Positions 9,275-18,250 are shown, numbered from the stretch's first letter. The stretch is 44,106 nt of DNA from Minisyncoccota bacterium (GCA_028718965.1 JAQUKS010000004.1:1-44106), one strand, 5' to 3'. Notes: a model not told the origin generated them from the sequence alone. Translations and numbers: made by a program.

Positions 9275-10479
9275 AATTCATTTATAAGGCACGCAACAAG
9301 GACGGCCAGGAGCAAAAAGGAGAAATCGAGGCTTCTTCGAAAAAAAGCGCTTTAGAGCTTCTGGAAAGCCACGGCTTTTACGTGATTTCCTTGCAGGCAA
9401 GCGGCGGCCGGTTAAACATGAGCCTCAACATTACTTCGGGGGTTTCATCCAAAGACCTGGTGCTTTTTACCCGGCAATTCAGCATTATGCTACGTTCGGC
9501 TATTCCGCCCTTGGAGGCCTTGAGAGCGCAGATTCTGCAGACCGCCAAAGAACCGTTCAAAAGAAAGCTAATCAGGATGGCCGAAGCCGTGGAAACCGGC
9601 AGCTCTTTGAGTCGCGCCCTTTCCCTGGAAAGCAGGATTTTCAATCCTTTTTATATAAGTATGGTCAAGTCGGGCGAGGCAACGGGCAAGGTGGCTGATT
9701 CTTTGAATTATCTGGCCGAGCATCTGGAGCGCGAGTATAACTTAAAACATAAAATTCAGGGAGCGATGATTTATCCGGCTTTTATCGTTGTCGCTTTTGT
9801 TGGCGCTTTCTTTTTGGTAACGTTTTTCATCGTGCCGCGCCTGGGCCAGTTGTTGTCTTCTTTTGAAGGGAAACTGCCATGGACTACCGGTTTGCTGTTG
9901 AGTCTTTCCGATTTTGTTCGCAAAGGCGGCTGGATACTGGTAGTCGTTATCCTGGGGTTTTTGTTTATCCTGCCGTGGCTTTTGCAAAAAACTCCGAAAA
10001 CAAAAAAAATGTATGACCAGCTTATTTTGAAAGTGCCGATTCTCGGCAATTTCAAAAAAAAGACCTACTTGGCCCAGTTTTCTGAAAACCTTTCTGTTTT
10101 GATCGCGGCCGGTTTGCCCATTACCCAGGCCATCAAGATTACCAAAGACATTATCGGCAATACTCTTTATCAGTCCATTTTGGAAAGAGCCGAAGAAAGG
10201 GTGTCGCGGGGTGAAAAAATCAGTGCTGTCTTAAGCGGCTTTCCCCGACAGTTTCCGGCTTTTGTCGTGCAGATGGTTTATACGGGCGAAGAAACCGGCC
10301 GCCTGGACGATACCCTGATGAACGTAGTGAAGTTTTATCAGGAAGAAATCAGCCGTATAGCGGACAACCTTACTTCCATCCTGGAGCCGGTTTTGATTGT
10401 CTGTATGGGTATCGGCATCGCGATACTGGCCGTTTCCCTATTTGTTCCGCTTTTTCAGATGGGCCTGGGCGGAGTATAG
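9271..10479 (+). CDS. pilC: Type IV pilus inner-membrane platform protein PilC/GspF
   Basis: KARNKDGQEQKGEIEA start, FTRQFSIMLRSAIPPLEAL, GEETGRLDDTL motifs. Confidence 0.95.
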   Translation: MKFIYKARNKDGQEQKGEIEASSKKSALELLESHGFYVISLQASGGRLNMSLNITSGVSSKDLVLFTRQFSIMLRSAIPPLEALRAQILQTAKEPFKRKLIRMAEAVETGSSLSRALSLESRIFNPFYISMVKSGEATGKVADSLNYLAEHLEREYNLKHKIQGAMIYPAFIVVAFVGAFFLVTFFIVPRLGQLLSSFEGKLPWTTGLLLSLSDFVRKGGWILVVVILGFLFILPWLLQKTPKTKKMYDQLILKVPILGNFKKKTYLAQFSENLSVLIAAGLPITQAIKITKDIIGNTLYQSILERAEERVSRGEKISAVLSGFPRQFPAFVVQMVYTGEETGRLDDTLMNVVKFYQEEISRIADNLTSILEPVLIVCMGIGIAILAVSLFVPLFQMGLGGV

Positions 10480-10514
10480 CAATCGGCCTTATAGCCGCCG
10501 CTGTGGATAAAAGA

Positions 10515-10545
10515 TTGACTTTTTCCGCGCCGAGTGTGATATAAT
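10515..10545 (+). promoter_or_regulatory. Promoter of tandem pilin genes (TTGACT-N19-TATAAT, extended -10 TGA)
   Basis: TTGACT 10515-10520, TGATATAAT with TATAAT 10540-10545; DnaA-box-like TGTGGATAA at 10502-10510. Confidence 0.65.
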
Positions 10546-10614
10546 TAGTTATCTAAAATAAAATAAAGATATAAAGGTCGTTCGCTAATCATTAACTCAT
10601 TAAATTCAATGCTT

Positions 10615-11052
10615 ATGAAGAAAGGTTTCACTTTAATTGAGCTATTGGTTGTTATTGCCATTATCGGCATTCTGGCTTCCATTGTTCTGGTTTCTTTTCC
10701 GTCAGCCACCAAGAAAGCCAATGATTCCAGGATAATATCCGACATGTCGCAGGTAAGAAGTTTGGCAGCCGAGTTCTACACCACCGGTAGCACTTTCACC
10801 GGGTTCACGGTTCCCACTACATTAAGCAGCGATATTTCCGGAAAGGGAGGCACTTTTACTGCTCCCCGCATCAACACCAACGGCAGCGGTTATTGCACGT
10901 ACAGCACGCTTAACAGCGGCGGTTATTATTGCGCCGATAGCGCGGGCCTGATCGGCAAGATTGCCACTGATCCCGGGGCCGCGGGCGCTCTTTGCGCATC
11001 CACTTGCGTCGCCGCCAACACTTGCGCCTGCCCTCCTGGAACATCGCTTTAA
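10615..11052 (+). CDS. Type IV pilin (prepilin-type N-terminal methylation)
   Basis: [35 protein letters not shown]. Confidence 0.93.
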   Translation: MKKGFTLIELLVVIAIIGILASIVLVSFPSATKKANDSRIISDMSQVRSLAAEFYTTGSTFTGFTVPTTLSSDISGKGGTFTAPRINTNGSGYCTYSTLNSGGYYCADSAGLIGKIATDPGAAGALCASTCVAANTCACPPGTSL

Positions 11053-11222
11053 TAGGGGATAAAGGCTGTTGTTTTATTTTTATTTTTATTTATTATGAAC
11101 TTCAAGAAAGGTTTCACTTTAATTGAGCTATTGGTTGTTATTGCCATTATCGGCATTCTGGCTTCCATTGTTCTGGTTTCTTTTCCGTCAGCCACCAAGA
11201 AAGCCAATGATTCCAGGATAAT
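10618..11222 (+). repeat. 119-bp perfect direct repeat (10618-10736 and 11104-11222) in tandem pilin 5' regions
   Basis: Base-by-base reading of both copies shows identity from aagaaaggtttcac to ccaggataat. Confidence 0.92.
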
Positions 11223-11523
11223 GGCGGCCGTATCCCAGGCGAACAGCCAGGCAGCCGAGTTTTATACCACCGACAGCACTTATACCGGCTATACCATAAA
11301 CACCAATTTGGCCAGCGATATAGCCTCTAAGGGGGGTTCACCCGCTACCGGCCAGCTTTACATCGGCACGGGCGGGGCGAGCTACTGCATCGCAAGTAAA
11401 CTGAATTCAGGAGGCGTATATTGCGCTGACTCAGCCGGGCTGATTGGCAAAGCGACCGCTACCACTTCGGCTTGCGCGACTGGCTGCACGACTTGCGCCT
11501 GTCCCGCGGGCACGACTTTATAA
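11095..11523 (+). CDS. Type IV pilin, tandem paralogue
   Basis: [37 protein letters not shown]; 119-bp segment identical to the upstream pilin. Confidence 0.93.
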   Translation: MNFKKGFTLIELLVVIAIIGILASIVLVSFPSATKKANDSRIMAAVSQANSQAAEFYTTDSTYTGYTINTNLASDIASKGGSPATGQLYIGTGGASYCIASKLNSGGVYCADSAGLIGKATATTSACATGCTTCACPAGTTL

Positions 11524-11545
11524 TTCGCGTGTTTTTACATTGAAC

Positions 11546-11581
11546 AAAAAATCAGCGGGATTTTTTTCCCGCTGATTTTTT
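11546..11581 (+). terminator. Intrinsic terminator after pilin pair
   Basis: AAAAATCAGCGGG-attttttt-CCCGCTGATTTTTT perfect stem with T run. Confidence 0.88.
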
Positions 11582-11595
11582 GATACAATGAATGA

Positions 11596-12363
11596 ATGGC
11601 GCTAAGAATCTCAATCAGCTTTTTCGTTTTTTTACTGGGAGCCTGCTGGGGCAGTTTTTTGAATTGCCTGGTTTATCGCTGGGAGCAGGGCAAAAGAATA
11701 AACAGCGGCCGGTCGTTTTGCCCGAAGTGCCGTCACCAGCTAGGATTTTGGGATTTGATTCCTGTCGCGAGTTTTGTTTTTTTAAAAAGAAAGTGCCGTT
11801 ATTGCGGCGGGAAAATTTCCTGGCAGTATTTTTTGGCGGAAACAGCGACCGGTGGCCTGTTCCTTGCCTCTTACATTTTATTCCACAATGATTTTACGTT
11901 TCTTGTTTTTTCCTGGCCGGTTATCATTTTGCTGGTTATCATTTTTATCTACGACCTGAAGCACTATATTATACCTGACAGGGTTATTTATTCGGCCATT
12001 GGCATAGTTTTCTTTTATCGCTTGTTCGCGGGTCACGAGCCGTTTTTCGGCTTTCTGTGGGCCGCCCTGGCCGCGGCCGGATTTTTTTTCTGCATCTGGG
12101 CTGTTTCACGAGGCCGCTGGATGGCTTTTGGCGATGTCAAACTGGCTTTTTTTATGGGTTTGTTTTTGGGACTTCCGGGAGTTATTTTGGCTTTATTCGC
12201 GGCTTTTCTAAGCGGAGCTGCGACAGGCGTTATCCTTTTGGCTTTGGGCCGCAAGAAAATGCAAAGCCAAGTGCCCTTCGGGCCGTTCCTGGTCGCAGGC
12301 ACTTTCATAGGATTGTTTTGGGGAGATAAAATCATCCGATGGTATTTGAATTTATCGGGTTGA
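11596..12363 (+). CDS. pilD: Prepilin peptidase (A24 family)
   Basis: GSFLNCLVYRWEQGK, two CxxC pairs (CPKC, CRYC), FGDVKLAFFMG. Confidence 0.93.
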   Translation: MALRISISFFVFLLGACWGSFLNCLVYRWEQGKRINSGRSFCPKCRHQLGFWDLIPVASFVFLKRKCRYCGGKISWQYFLAETATGGLFLASYILFHNDFTFLVFSWPVIILLVIIFIYDLKHYIIPDRVIYSAIGIVFFYRLFAGHEPFFGFLWAALAAAGFFFCIWAVSRGRWMAFGDVKLAFFMGLFLGLPGVILALFAAFLSGAATGVILLALGRKKMQSQVPFGPFLVAGTFIGLFWGDKIIRWYLNLSG

Positions 12364-12383
12364 CCGGAGCAATAAGGAATTTT

Positions 12384-12914
12384 ATGCGAAAAGGCTTCAC
12401 CCTCGTCGAACTGATTGTAACCATATCTGTTATCGCCATTATTAGCGCGGTGGTTTTCGTGGATTTCAACGGCACTGAAAAACGTCTTGCTCTGAAGAGG
12501 GCTTCCTATCAGGTAGCCCAGGATATGAGGGAGGCCGAGGAAATGGCTCTGGCCTCGGTTTCCGGAACTGATTGCGGGGGCGGACAGAGCATTTGCGGAT
12601 TCGGTCTTGAATTCAACACAACATCTTTCCCCAACTCTTATTTGGTTTTCGCGGACTGCAGCAACGATTGCGCGAGCAGCAATTATCAGTATGGCGCCAA
12701 TGACAAAAGCATAAAAAGAATTTTTTTGGAAAAGGACATTCAGATTCAGGGAGTGTCCCCCTCGCCCCTGGACATTGTTTTTACCGCTCCTGATCCGGTG
12801 GTCCGGATAAACAATATCAGCTGGGGAAATGAGGGGGTGATTACCCTGAAAACTCCGCAAAACGAAACCCGTACCGTGAAAGTGAATTCAGCCGGCCGGG
12901 TAGAAATAGAATAA
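12384..12914 (+). CDS. Minor pilin / pseudopilin (GspH-like)
   Basis: MRKGFTLVELIVTISVIAIISAVVFVDF; internal ATG at 12384 preferred over 12339. Confidence 0.8.
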   Translation: MRKGFTLVELIVTISVIAIISAVVFVDFNGTEKRLALKRASYQVAQDMREAEEMALASVSGTDCGGGQSICGFGLEFNTTSFPNSYLVFADCSNDCASSNYQYGANDKSIKRIFLEKDIQIQGVSPSPLDIVFTAPDPVVRINNISWGNEGVITLKTPQNETRTVKVNSAGRVEIE

Positions 12915-12916
12915 AT

Positions 12917-13426
12917 ATGAAGCTTATGGGCAACAGACAAGGATTCACTCTTATTGAAATAATGGCCGCTATTTCGGTAATGGCCATCGGCGTTTTGGGT
13001 GTTTTTGCTTTATCGCCGACAATTATCAGGGGCGGCGCGGCGAACAGCGACAGATTCACCGCCAGCCAGCTGGCTCTGGAAGGCTTGGAGATTGTAAAAA
13101 ATATTCGCGACAGCAACTGGCTGGAGCAAAACATCAACCCGGCCAATCCCTGGAACGAGGGCCTCACCAACTGCGCCGCCGGGTGTGAGGCCGATTACGC
13201 GACTATGCAGGCTTTTGACCCGGTTTTAGCCTCTTATGGCTCGGGCCGCTATCTGAAAATGAACACCCAGGGATTTTTTAATTATGCTTCGGGCACGGAC
13301 ACCAAGTTTAAAAGAAAGATTACTATTATAAATGGCGCTGATGTTATGGACGTTTCGGTGGTCGTGGAGTGGTCCCCGAAATATCCCGCTTTGGTTTTGC
13401 AGGAAAAGTTATATGACTGGCGTTAA
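12917..13426 (+). CDS. Minor pilin (PilV-like)
   Basis: GFTLIEIMAAISVMAIGVLGVFAL, LALEGLEIVKNIRDSNW. Confidence 0.8.
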   Translation: MKLMGNRQGFTLIEIMAAISVMAIGVLGVFALSPTIIRGGAANSDRFTASQLALEGLEIVKNIRDSNWLEQNINPANPWNEGLTNCAAGCEADYATMQAFDPVLASYGSGRYLKMNTQGFFNYASGTDTKFKRKITIINGADVMDVSVVVEWSPKYPALVLQEKLYDWR

Positions 13427-14015
13427 AACGAAACAAAAATATGCTATCGGCACCACGCTGATTGAGTTGTTGGTTTCCATAAGCATTTTTTCCATTTTGA
13501 TTACGGTGAGTTCCCAGTTGTTCGCCAAGGCGCTGGGCGACCACCAGCGGGCGCTTGAACGGGCCGAATTGCTCAATCAGGCTTCCTATGCTTTGGAGTA
13601 TATGAACCGCAGCCTGCGTATGGCTCAAAAAGACGTTTCGGGCGGGTGCATAGCCAAGAACCTGAACTATGACAATCCCGCGGGCAATGTTTCGGCGATA
13701 AGATTTCTCAACTACCAGGGGAAATGTGTGGAGTTTTCCAGCCAGGACGTGTCGCAGGGCGGTAAAGTATTCAAGGTAGTGATGGTAAGAAAGTCGCCCA
13801 ACGGCGGGTCGGCTGGCCTGGGGAGTTATATTTCCCTTACGCCTGCCGGACTCTCGGCCGATAATTTGCATTTTTTGCTTAATGGCCAAAGCCAGGGCGA
13901 CTCTTTGCAGCCCGGCGTAAGCATTGCCATGGAAATCAAAGGCCGCACGTCCCCCGCCGAGGAGATAAAAATCCAAAGCACTGTTTCTCAAAGAGAATTA
14001 GATGCCCAATATTGA
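13413..14015 (+). CDS. Minor pilin (PilW-like)
   Basis: GTTLIELLVSISIFSILITVSSQLF; ATG at 13413 overlaps preceding gene by 14 nt. Confidence 0.78.
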   Translation: MTGVKTKQKYAIGTTLIELLVSISIFSILITVSSQLFAKALGDHQRALERAELLNQASYALEYMNRSLRMAQKDVSGGCIAKNLNYDNPAGNVSAIRFLNYQGKCVEFSSQDVSQGGKVFKVVMVRKSPNGGSAGLGSYISLTPAGLSADNLHFLLNGQSQGDSLQPGVSIAMEIKGRTSPAEEIKIQSTVSQRELDAQY

Positions 14016-14364
14016 AAAAATAAAAAAAACGGGTAAGGAACGGGGAGCGGCTTTGTATCTTACAATGATGATTTTGGCCGTGGTGTCGGCATCGTTTTTT
14101 ACCTTAACCGGCGTTTTGGTGAGCCAGATAAAAATAACCGGTAATTTAAGCAATTCAGTAATGGCGTTCGCCGCGGCCGACGCGGGCATCGAAGATGCTT
14201 TATACAAAATCCGGCGCCAGGATTATTCATCCGGCACTTTTAGCGGAACATTGAGCAATGGCGGTTCCTACACGGTTACGGTGGTTTTACAGGGTTCGCT
14301 CACTGTCGCCAGATCGGTGGGCGTTTACCAGAACAGCCGTCGGGCCCTTGAAATCCAGTTTTAA
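14002..14364 (+). CDS. PilX-like pilus assembly protein
   Basis: ERGAALYLTMMILAVVSASFFTLTGVL, AAADAGIEDALYKI; overlaps preceding gene. Confidence 0.68.
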   Translation: MPNIEKIKKTGKERGAALYLTMMILAVVSASFFTLTGVLVSQIKITGNLSNSVMAFAAADAGIEDALYKIRRQDYSSGTFSGTLSNGGSYTVTVVLQGSLTVARSVGVYQNSRRALEIQF

Positions 14365-14369
14365 CTAAT

Positions 14370-16406
14370 ATGACCAGACAAGAAGCTGAAAAAAGAATCG
14401 AAAAGCTAAAAAAGGTAATCAACCGCCACAGGTATCTTTACCACGTTTTGGACAAACAGGAAATTTCCGAGGCGGCTTTGGATTCTTTGAAAAAAGAGCT
14501 TTTCGATTTGGAGCAGGATTTTCCGGATTTGATTACCCCGGACTCCCCCACGCAAAGAGTTGCCGGGGCGCCCCTGGCCAAATTCAAAAAAGTCGGCCAT
14601 ACCAGGCCGATGCTTTCCTTGCAGGATGGATTTTCGAACGATGATATGCTGGCCTGGGAAGAAAGGATAAAGCGGCTTTTGACTGAAAAAGAGATTTCCG
14701 GCCTGGATTATTTCGCCGAACTTAAATTCGACGGCCTGGCTGTCGAGCTTTCATACCGCGACGGGATTTTCGTTTCCGGCGCGACCAGAGGTAACGGCTT
14801 AATCGGTGAAGATATAACTCAAAACCTGAAGACCATTGAGGCGATTCCCTTGAAATTGAATCATCCCGAAGGCATGGAAAAATTTTCCTCCAATGATGAC
14901 ATTGTCGTGAGAGGCGAGGTTTTGATTTCCAAAAAAGAGTTCGCAAAGATAAACAAGGAGCAGGAGAAAGCCGGCCTGCCTCTTTATGCCAATCCCCGCA
15001 ACATAGCGGCCGGCTCAATAAGGCAGCTTGACCCTAAAATAACCGCCGGGCGCCGGCTTGATTTCTTTGCCTGGGACCTGGTTTCCGGCATAAAAAATCA
15101 GGCCGCGCACAGCCAAAAGCATCGTACCCTTAAAGAGCTGGGCTTTAAAACGCACTCTGATAATTTTTCCAGGCATTGCTCATCATTGACGGAGGTTTTT
15201 AAATTCAGGGAATATTGGCTCTCGCACAGGGAGAAACTGCCCTTTGAAATAGACGGCCTGGTGGTTCAGGTCGATGATGTCGGGATTTTCGAAAAACTGG
15301 GCGTGGCGGGCAAGTCGCCCCGGGCTGCCATTGCTTTCAAGTTTCCTTTGAAAGAGGCCCAAACCATTGTCGAAGATATAATCGTGCAGGTGGGCAGGAC
15401 AGGAGCTGTGACCCCCCTGGCCATTTTGAAGCCGGTGGAGATCGGCGGCACGACGGTATCGCGGGCCACCTTGCACAACGAAGACGAGATAAAACGGCTG
15501 GGCATCAAAGTAAATGACACGGTTATCGTGGGCCGCGCCGGGGACGTTATCCCCGATATTATCAAGGTTTTACCGGGGTTGAGGAGCGGTAGGGAAAAAT
15601 CTTTTCATATGCCCAAAGAATGTCCGGTTTGCGGAACAAAGCTTGAAAAAAAGCCCGATGACGTCATTTGGAGATGCCTTAATCCGAAATGCAAGGCGCG
15701 TCAAAGGCGGTATTTCTATTATTTCGTAAGCCGGCCGGCTTTCAATATCGAAGGCCTGGGCCCGCGCATCATCGACCAGCTTTCAGAGGCCGGGCTGATA
15801 TCCGATCCGGCTGATTTGTTTTCTTTGACCGAGTCCGGCCTTACTAGCCTGGAACGTTTTGCAGAAAAGTCAGCGGCCAATCTGGTAAGAGCCATTCAAA
15901 GCAAAAAGCGAGTTTCTTTTAACCGTTTCATTTACGCTTTGGGCATCGGCGGCGTGGGCGAGGAAACAGCCAATGACCTTGCCGGCCGCTTTTCCTCGCT
16001 GGAGAAACTGCGCGAAGCCGGTTTGCAAGAGCTGGAAAACATCCAGGACATCGGGCCGAAAACCGCCAAAGCCATTTATGAATTCTTTCAAAAGAAAGAC
16101 AGTGCCATTTTCATAAGCAAGCTCCTCAAGGCCGGCGTGAAGATAATCGCCCCTGAAAAGACGTCGGGTGTGGCGTCCAGACTCAAAGGCAAAACATTCG
16201 TTCTCACCGGAACTTTGGAAACAATGGCCCGGGAAATCGCCAAGGAAAAAATCCGCGCCCTGGGTGGGGACGTTTCCGAGTCGGTCTCCGGACAAACCGA
16301 TTACGTGGTCGCGGGAGAGAACCCCGGCTCCAAGATGGCCAGGGCCAGAGAAGCGGGCGTTAAAACAATCAACGAGAAAGAATTTTTGGCAATGCTCGGC
16401 TCTTAG
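14370..16406 (+). CDS. ligA: NAD-dependent DNA ligase LigA
   Basis: AELKFDGLAVEL (KxDG), VVRGEVLISKKEF, zinc CPVC..CLNPKC, HhH motifs, C-terminal BRCT. Confidence 0.97.
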   Translation: MTRQEAEKRIEKLKKVINRHRYLYHVLDKQEISEAALDSLKKELFDLEQDFPDLITPDSPTQRVAGAPLAKFKKVGHTRPMLSLQDGFSNDDMLAWEERIKRLLTEKEISGLDYFAELKFDGLAVELSYRDGIFVSGATRGNGLIGEDITQNLKTIEAIPLKLNHPEGMEKFSSNDDIVVRGEVLISKKEFAKINKEQEKAGLPLYANPRNIAAGSIRQLDPKITAGRRLDFFAWDLVSGIKNQAAHSQKHRTLKELGFKTHSDNFSRHCSSLTEVFKFREYWLSHREKLPFEIDGLVVQVDDVGIFEKLGVAGKSPRAAIAFKFPLKEAQTIVEDIIVQVGRTGAVTPLAILKPVEIGGTTVSRATLHNEDEIKRLGIKVNDTVIVGRAGDVIPDIIKVLPGLRSGREKSFHMPKECPVCGTKLEKKPDDVIWRCLNPKCKARQRRYFYYFVSRPAFNIEGLGPRIIDQLSEAGLISDPADLFSLTESGLTSLERFAEKSAANLVRAIQSKKRVSFNRFIYALGIGGVGEETANDLAGRFSSLEKLREAGLQELENIQDIGPKTAKAIYEFFQKKDSAIFISKLLKAGVKIIAPEKTSGVASRLKGKTFVLTGTLETMAREIAKEKIRALGGDVSESVSGQTDYVVAGENPGSKMARAREAGVKTINEKEFLAMLGS

Positions 16407-16429
16407 GATATTTTTATCGGACGCGTAAT

Positions 16430-16459
16430 TTGCAGCTCGGGAGCCAAAAGTGCTAAAAT
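16430..16459 (+). promoter_or_regulatory. Promoter, TTGCAG-N18-TAAAAT with CAAAAGTGC extended -10
   Basis: Same architecture as 18206-18235 and 29541-29570. Confidence 0.55.
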
Positions 16460-16477
16460 CGAAAATGAATAAAACAT

Positions 16478-16855
16478 ATGGCCAGGAAGTCAAAAATATT
16501 TTTCATAGTTTTCTTTTTTCTGGTATTGGCCGGCGTGGGCGTATCGTTTTGCAAATACTTCGTTCTGAAAGATTACTACATCAGGGCCGAGGTAGAATGC
16601 GACCCTCGAATGGAGAATTGCTTTATGGCCGAATGTGACCCGCTTTCAGATGATGAATGTCCGGAAAGCCCTGATGAGAGAATCAGCTATTACAAGATAG
16701 TGGAGAAAAAGGCTTACGATATTCCGTTATGCGATTCGGATTCCCCTGATTGCCAGCCTTTTACCTGCGGCCAAAGCGACAATTGCCGGGAGATTTTCTG
16801 CGACGAAACCGCCAGGCCCGAAGGCGCGTCTTGCAGCAATCCCGGGATGTTTTAA
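16478..16855 (+). CDS. Cys-rich, membrane-anchored hypothetical protein
   Basis: N-terminal TM helix then many Cys in acidic context (CDPRMENCFMAECDPLSDDECPES). Confidence 0.6.
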   Translation: MARKSKIFFIVFFFLVLAGVGVSFCKYFVLKDYYIRAEVECDPRMENCFMAECDPLSDDECPESPDERISYYKIVEKKAYDIPLCDSDSPDCQPFTCGQSDNCREIFCDETARPEGASCSNPGMF

Positions 16856-16918
16856 TAATTCAACAGTCGGATTTTTCGGAGTGCCTTGGGCGCTCGTTTT
16901 TTAAACAATTCAAACAAA

Positions 16919-17320
16919 ATGGAAAAAATTTATTGCAATTTCGGAGAGCATTTCACCCTTGACGGCTACGAAGGCGACTCCGCAAAACTTAATGACAAGC
17001 AGCTCATACTCGGGTGCCTTGATGAGCTTCCGGAGATGCTCGGTATGAAAAAGCTTGCCGAGCCGCGAGTTTATTCCGCCCCGGACAACGACCTCAAAGA
17101 CCCTGGAGGATGGAGCGGTTTCGTGGTGATAGCCGAATCCCATATCAGCATACATACTTTTCCTAAACGCGGTTTCGTAAGCATTGACGTATATACCTGC
17201 AGAAACGGAATGGACAGAGAATTCGTTTCCGGCTATTTCGTCGAAAAGTTCGGTTTGAAAGACATTGAAACCAATTTTATCAAAAGAGGCACCAAATATC
17301 CGGTCGCGGACATTTGGTAA
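16919..17320 (+). CDS. speD: S-adenosylmethionine decarboxylase family proenzyme (SpeD-like)
   Basis: Autocleavage region ESHISIHTFPKRGFVSIDVYTC; ATG at 16919 preferred over 16886. Confidence 0.9.
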   Translation: MEKIYCNFGEHFTLDGYEGDSAKLNDKQLILGCLDELPEMLGMKKLAEPRVYSAPDNDLKDPGGWSGFVVIAESHISIHTFPKRGFVSIDVYTCRNGMDREFVSGYFVEKFGLKDIETNFIKRGTKYPVADIW

Positions 17321-17344
17321 AACCGGTAACAGCCGAAAAAGATA

Positions 17345-17387
17345 CGGCTGGAGGGGAAAGCGCGCTGATTTCCCTTCAGCCGTTTTT
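17345..17387 (+). terminator. Intrinsic terminator/attenuator upstream of methyltransferase
   Basis: CGGCTGgaGGGGAAA-gcgcgctga-TTTCCCttCAGCCG followed by TTTTT; competing CAGCCG at 17330-17335. Confidence 0.65.
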
Positions 17388-17393
17388 GAATCA

Positions 17394-17933
17394 ATGGCAA
17401 TTGACTTCAAAATTATTGTTCTATTGTTAGCTGCTTTGTTTTTGCTTATTTGGTTTTGGCCGTCAAGCTTGAGAGCGGCGATAATGTGGGCGCCTTTTAT
17501 GGCAACGCCGAAATCGGCTTTAAGAAGGGCATTGCGGGCGGCCAAGCTGGAACAAGGCGAAACCCTTTATGATTTGGGTTCAGGCACGGCCAGAGCGCTG
17601 ATAATCGGCGAAAAAGAGTTCGGGGCAAAGGGCATCGGTTTTGAAATAGGCCTGCCCATTTTCATTTCTTCCAGAATCAATCTGTTCCTGCGCCGCGCGA
17701 AATCCGTAAGAGTTTTTCGAAAAAGTTTTTTTGACGCGGATTTGAGCAAGGCCGATGTTATTTTTATGTTTCTTACTCCGAGAGCTTTCGTCGGGCTTGA
17801 AGATAAATTCGTTTCTGAAATCAGGCCGGGCTGCCGCGTAGTGACGTTTTCATCCCCTTTGAAATTCTGGCAACCGCAGGAAACGATCAGTCTGCCTGAC
17901 AGGCAGGAAAAATTGTATTTGTATAAAGCATAA
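17394..17933 (+). CDS. Membrane-anchored class I SAM-dependent methyltransferase (FAM173/ATPSCKMT-like)
   Basis: TM helix, motif I LYDLGSGTARALIIGEKEFGAKGIGFE; ATG at 17394 preferred over 17265. Confidence 0.7.
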   Translation: MAIDFKIIVLLLAALFLLIWFWPSSLRAAIMWAPFMATPKSALRRALRAAKLEQGETLYDLGSGTARALIIGEKEFGAKGIGFEIGLPIFISSRINLFLRRAKSVRVFRKSFFDADLSKADVIFMFLTPRAFVGLEDKFVSEIRPGCRVVTFSSPLKFWQPQETISLPDRQEKLYLYKA

Positions 17934-18017
17934 AGCCTGTTGCCAGAATCAAGGCCAAAGCGAAGATGCCGATGACGCTTAGCACAATTTCGATTTTTCA
18001 ACCTGTGGATAACTCGT

Positions 18018-18187
18018 TTGACATCTCTGACGGGTTTTTTTATTATAAATATGCATACAGCACTTTCTTTCATTTTTTTCTTCAAGGGGTCATTCGCAAT
18101 TTTTTGCAATTTGACCCCTGCTTTCTTTTAGGAATGATTTTTTTGTTCTCAAACCCGTCTGTTTCACGTTAAGGCGGTTTTTTTGAT
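18018..18187 (+). ncRNA. Candidate small non-coding transcript (promoter, hairpin, terminator)
   Basis: TTGACA 18018-18023, TATTAT 18041-18046, stem AGGGGTCA(18085)/TGACCCCT(18112), AAACC..GGTTTTTTT terminator ending about 18185; no convincing ORF. Confidence 0.35.
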
Positions 18188-18205
18188 TATTAAAATATGC
18201 GTTTA

Positions 18206-18235
18206 TTGCGGACAGGGACGCAAAAATGTTAGAAT
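18206..18235 (+). promoter_or_regulatory. Promoter, TTGCGG-N18-TAGAAT with CAAAAATGT extended -10
   Basis: Upstream of short ORF and EamA transporter. Confidence 0.5.
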
Positions 18236-18250
18236 TAAAACAGTGCAGTT

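Noticed and set aside
17966-18172. 68-aa ORF MPMTLSTISIFQPVDNSF...
   Set aside because: Starts upstream of the likely promoter, Phe-rich with no recognisable domain; region better explained as regulatory or non-coding.
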